The notes beneath the pieces were generated by a model. The model was not told the DNA's origin and made no database searches. It worked only from the letters and a program-made list of their open reading frames with translations. The position numbers and the translations under genes were made by a program. Below, piece after piece: positions 6,551 through 8,348 of a DNA stretch of 8,348 nt (position 1 is its first letter; each line of letters begins with the position of its first letter). Source of the DNA: Treponema sp. (GTDB lineage: Bacteria; Spirochaetota; Spirochaetia; Treponematales; Breznakiellaceae); NCBI GenBank assembly GCA_009776715.1, contig WRNF01000061.1:1-8348 (forward strand), written 5' to 3'.

Positions 6551-8348
6551 TCAATTATTTAAAAAACGCCAGCCTGTCCTGGAAAGCTCATAAGTGCCTG
6601 CACGTTTTCCTGTTCTTTCATAAAACCGGGAAAAGGAACCTTCATATTCTTCAGTATAATAAATAGTCCCAAATATTGAAAGAGAATACCCTCTCTTGCC
6701 TTTATACCCAGAATTATTGTAATAATCAATGTCTACATTTTCCTCTATTATTTTTGTTTTAGAACTCCCAAAAGCATAATGCCAAATAGTTGTTTCGCTG
6801 CCTGGAATGCTTATTCTGCTTAGCTTATTATCTTGAAACGCCCCGTGACCAATGGAAGTAACGCTGCTGGGGATAATTATACTGGTTAAATCATTCTTTG
6901 CAAAGGCTATGGTGCCAATAGTTTTTAGGCTAGTTGGAAGGGTTACGCTGGCAAGCCTCGCGTCTGAAAAGGCTTTATAGCCAATAGCTATAACCGGGTC
7001 ATCCCATATAGTATTATTAATAATAATAATAATGTTGTTTTCCCCATAAGCTGCCCTATACGAAGTAATAACACATTTTTCTAATCTCATACTATTATTA
7101 TATCTCCATTCATCGCCCGTAATTGCTCTGATACGCAAAACGTCAGCTTGGTCATTAGAAAGTGAATTTATGTTTTGGCTAAAATCTTCCAAAATAAGAT
7201 TACCAGGCTCCGCCTGTGTATTATACCTGCTAATATTTGATATCCGCAGTGTTAAATTATTCGTTATATCATCAATTTTAATTCCGGCAATATTCAGTGT
7301 CTTATTACGAACAATAATATCCATTTCGGGAAGGATTCCCCTTCTTCTCCAACCCCAGCCGCCATATATACTGAAAGATTCGCTGCCTATAACCATATTT
7401 TTGTCATTAATTAAATCCATAGTCATAGAAAAAATGTAATATTTTGTATCAAATGGATTCAGGCTGCTTACACTCTGTAACGGCCAGTCAGAAAGCCCCC
7501 AGGCTGACCATCTTCCGGTATCGTTCAACCCAGTGAACACCGTTTGCAGTATATGGTCTAGCGAGGTTTCCCATAATTGTGAAATGTGCAATTTTACATT
7601 CACATTAAAGCTCATGGTTTCATTTTCATAATCAATTGCCCCTTTTCTAATTTCTGTTGAATAAAAGAGGGTAAAAAATGAAGCGGTATCTTTAAAAGAC
7701 TCTTCAAAAAACTCTTCTGTCTCCGTAAGCCGCGCCAGCCATTCCCTGCGCCATTGTATGTCATTTAGGGCATCTTCCCTTATGTTGCCACTGGAAATAT
7801 TAGCGCTTATTATTGAAGAGCGGCTGGCGGCTTCCAGCAAGCTCGGGTCAAGACTCGCCGCCTGAAAATAATAACTTAACGCCGCCACCTCTGTCCCCTG
7901 CCTCTGCGCACCAATGCCTTTGGCAAGAGCAGCTTCCGCCTGCACCGTGTTGGGCGCTGCTGCTTTCTTGAGCTCTGCCAGCCCCTCGCCGGTCAGTTTT
8001 ACCCCCAACTGCCCCAGCAATTCCGCACTAGCTTCCTTGACCGCGCTCAGGTTTTCCAGCGCTTCAGCGCTTACCGCCTGCGGCGGAAAAGAGGCCCTGC
8101 GCTCCCCGCTTTCCACGTCCGTTACGGACAGTTCCAGCATATAGCCGCTGGCGGTTTTTGTGACCGCCCCGCTTGCAATTAAGCGTGCGTTGGTAAGTTC
8201 GCCTATTTTCACATAGTCCGCTTCGCTGTAAATGCCGCTTAGGGACTGGGCCTGCTCGGCAAGCGTTTTTTCCAGGTTCTGCCGGTCAACGATGGTCATG
8301 GCGGAATATTTGTTGAAGTCCCCGGTAAGGGAGCTTTGCGCCAGGGAA
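6551..8348 (-). CDS. CsgG/LpoB-like plus BspA-type leucine-rich repeat protein, 5'-truncated by window edge
   Basis: The frame stays open to the right edge: 16 further codons precede the Met at 8299 and read into the same domain, so that Met is internal and the real start lies outside. Numbered from it, residues 1-75 resemble the CsgG / penicillin-binding-protein-activator family: a VDRQNLEKTLAEQ segment, then SGIYSEAD, KIGELTNARLIASGAV and a DVESGE strand. Residues 118-165 look like a TPR-type helix pair (YYFQAASLDPS). Residues 180-430 are unrecognised. Residues 439-510 are BspA/LRR_5 repeats, followed by a Tyr-rich tail (FYERTGKRAGTYE). CsgG/LpoB-type proteins are normally envelope lipoproteins and BspA repeats are surface-exposed, so an exported role is inferred; any signal peptide would be outside the window. 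The gene ends 26 bases before the tape-measure-like gene. Family assignment is fairly sure; function is unknown. Confidence 0.8.
   Translation of the reverse strand, partial: SLAQSSLTGDFNKYSAMTIVDRQNLEKTLAEQAQSLSGIYSEADYVKIGELTNARLIASGAVTKTASGYMLELSVTDVESGERRASFPPQAVSAEALENLSAVKEASAELLGQLGVKLTGEGLAELKKAAAPNTVQAEAALAKGIGAQRQGTEVAALSYYFQAASLDPSLLEAASRSSIISANISSGNIREDALNDIQWRREWLARLTETEEFFEESFKDTASFFTLFYSTEIRKGAIDYENETMSFNVNVKLHISQLWETSLDHILQTVFTGLNDTGRWSAWGLSDWPLQSVSSLNPFDTKYYIFSMTMDLINDKNMVIGSESFSIYGGWGWRRRGILPEMDIIVRNKTLNIAGIKIDDITNNLTLRISNISRYNTQAEPGNLILEDFSQNINSLSNDQADVLRIRAITGDEWRYNNSMRLEKCVITSYRAAYGENNIIIIINNTIWDDPVIAIGYKAFSDARLASVTLPTSLKTIGTIAFAKNDLTSIIIPSSVTSIGHGAFQDNKLSRISIPGSETTIWHYAFGSSKTKIIEENVDIDYYNNSGYKGKRGYSLSIFGTIYYTEEYEGSFSRFYERTGKRAGTYELSRTGWRFLNN
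6770..6985 (-). repeat. BspA-type (LRR_5) leucine-rich repeats, 22-residue period
   Basis: Three full units of exactly 22 residues begin IGYKAF, IGTIAF and IGHGAF, and a fourth, partial unit begins IWHYAF (residues 439, 461, 483 and 505 from the Met at 8299). Each full unit has the form IGxxAFxxxxLxxxxxPxSxxx, the BspA/Treponema pallidum LRR signature. Known family members lie at the cell surface and bind host or other bacterial molecules. The repeat units differ in sequence, so this is an old array, not a recent expansion. Confidence 0.85.
7018..7033. repeat. TAA/ATT trinucleotide microsatellite inside the LRR gene
   Basis: About 5.3 perfect TAA units on the plus strand read as ATT codons on the minus strand and encode a run of isoleucines (residues 423-427). 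Slippage would add or remove whole Ile codons without shifting the frame. It sits in the AT-rich half of the gene, just before the leucine-rich repeats. Confidence 0.8.

Noticed and set aside
1..8348. tRNA, rRNA, CRISPR, insertion sequence or integrase attachment site
   Set aside because: The coding genes cover nearly every base, and I saw no matching motif, terminal inverted repeat or regularly spaced DNA repeat.

Overview
All genes read on the minus strand, so the window is described from its right end to its left. It looks like part of a phage tail module (prophage or phage-derived tail cluster) in a spirochaete. The best guess is a Treponema of the animal or insect gut type. That guess rests on the CsgG-like plus BspA-like leucine-rich-repeat protein at the right edge and on the style of the fibre modules, so it is an inference. 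I see no taxonomic marker gene, tRNA, rRNA, CRISPR array or transposase.

Layout: (1) 6551-8348 is the 3' part of a gene whose start lies outside the window. Its product has a CsgG/LpoB-like domain, a TPR-like helix pair, an unrecognised middle and three and a half 22-residue BspA-type leucine-rich repeats. (2) 5283-6524 is a short tape-measure-like protein, a long charged coiled coil followed by a typical tape-measure C-terminus. (3) 4570-5286 is a distal-tail-like structural protein. (4) 3335-4570 is a fibre or adhesin with a duplicated ~115-residue module and a glycine-rich tip. (5) 1068-3332 is a large hub-like tail protein. (6) 61-1080 is a Cys-rich repeat protein, probably a fibre or receptor-binding protein. 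(7) 1-47 is the start of one more gene.

The genes are packed with overlaps or gaps of at most 26 bases. Almost every start has a clear Shine-Dalgarno sequence, and there is no room for internal promoters or terminators, so this is probably one transcript. The tape-measure, distal-tail and hub-like proteins would form the tail tube tip, and the two repeat proteins would contact the host surface. How the CsgG/LRR protein relates to the tail is not clear.

Points worth a second look are: a textbook T TTT TTA slippery heptamer in the phase that would fuse the glycine-rich fibre to the hub-like protein by -1 frameshifting; a CsgG-LRR gene directly abutting a tail operon; an unusually short tape measure; sharp GC steps inside two genes; and the Cys/Asn-Leu repeat protein.
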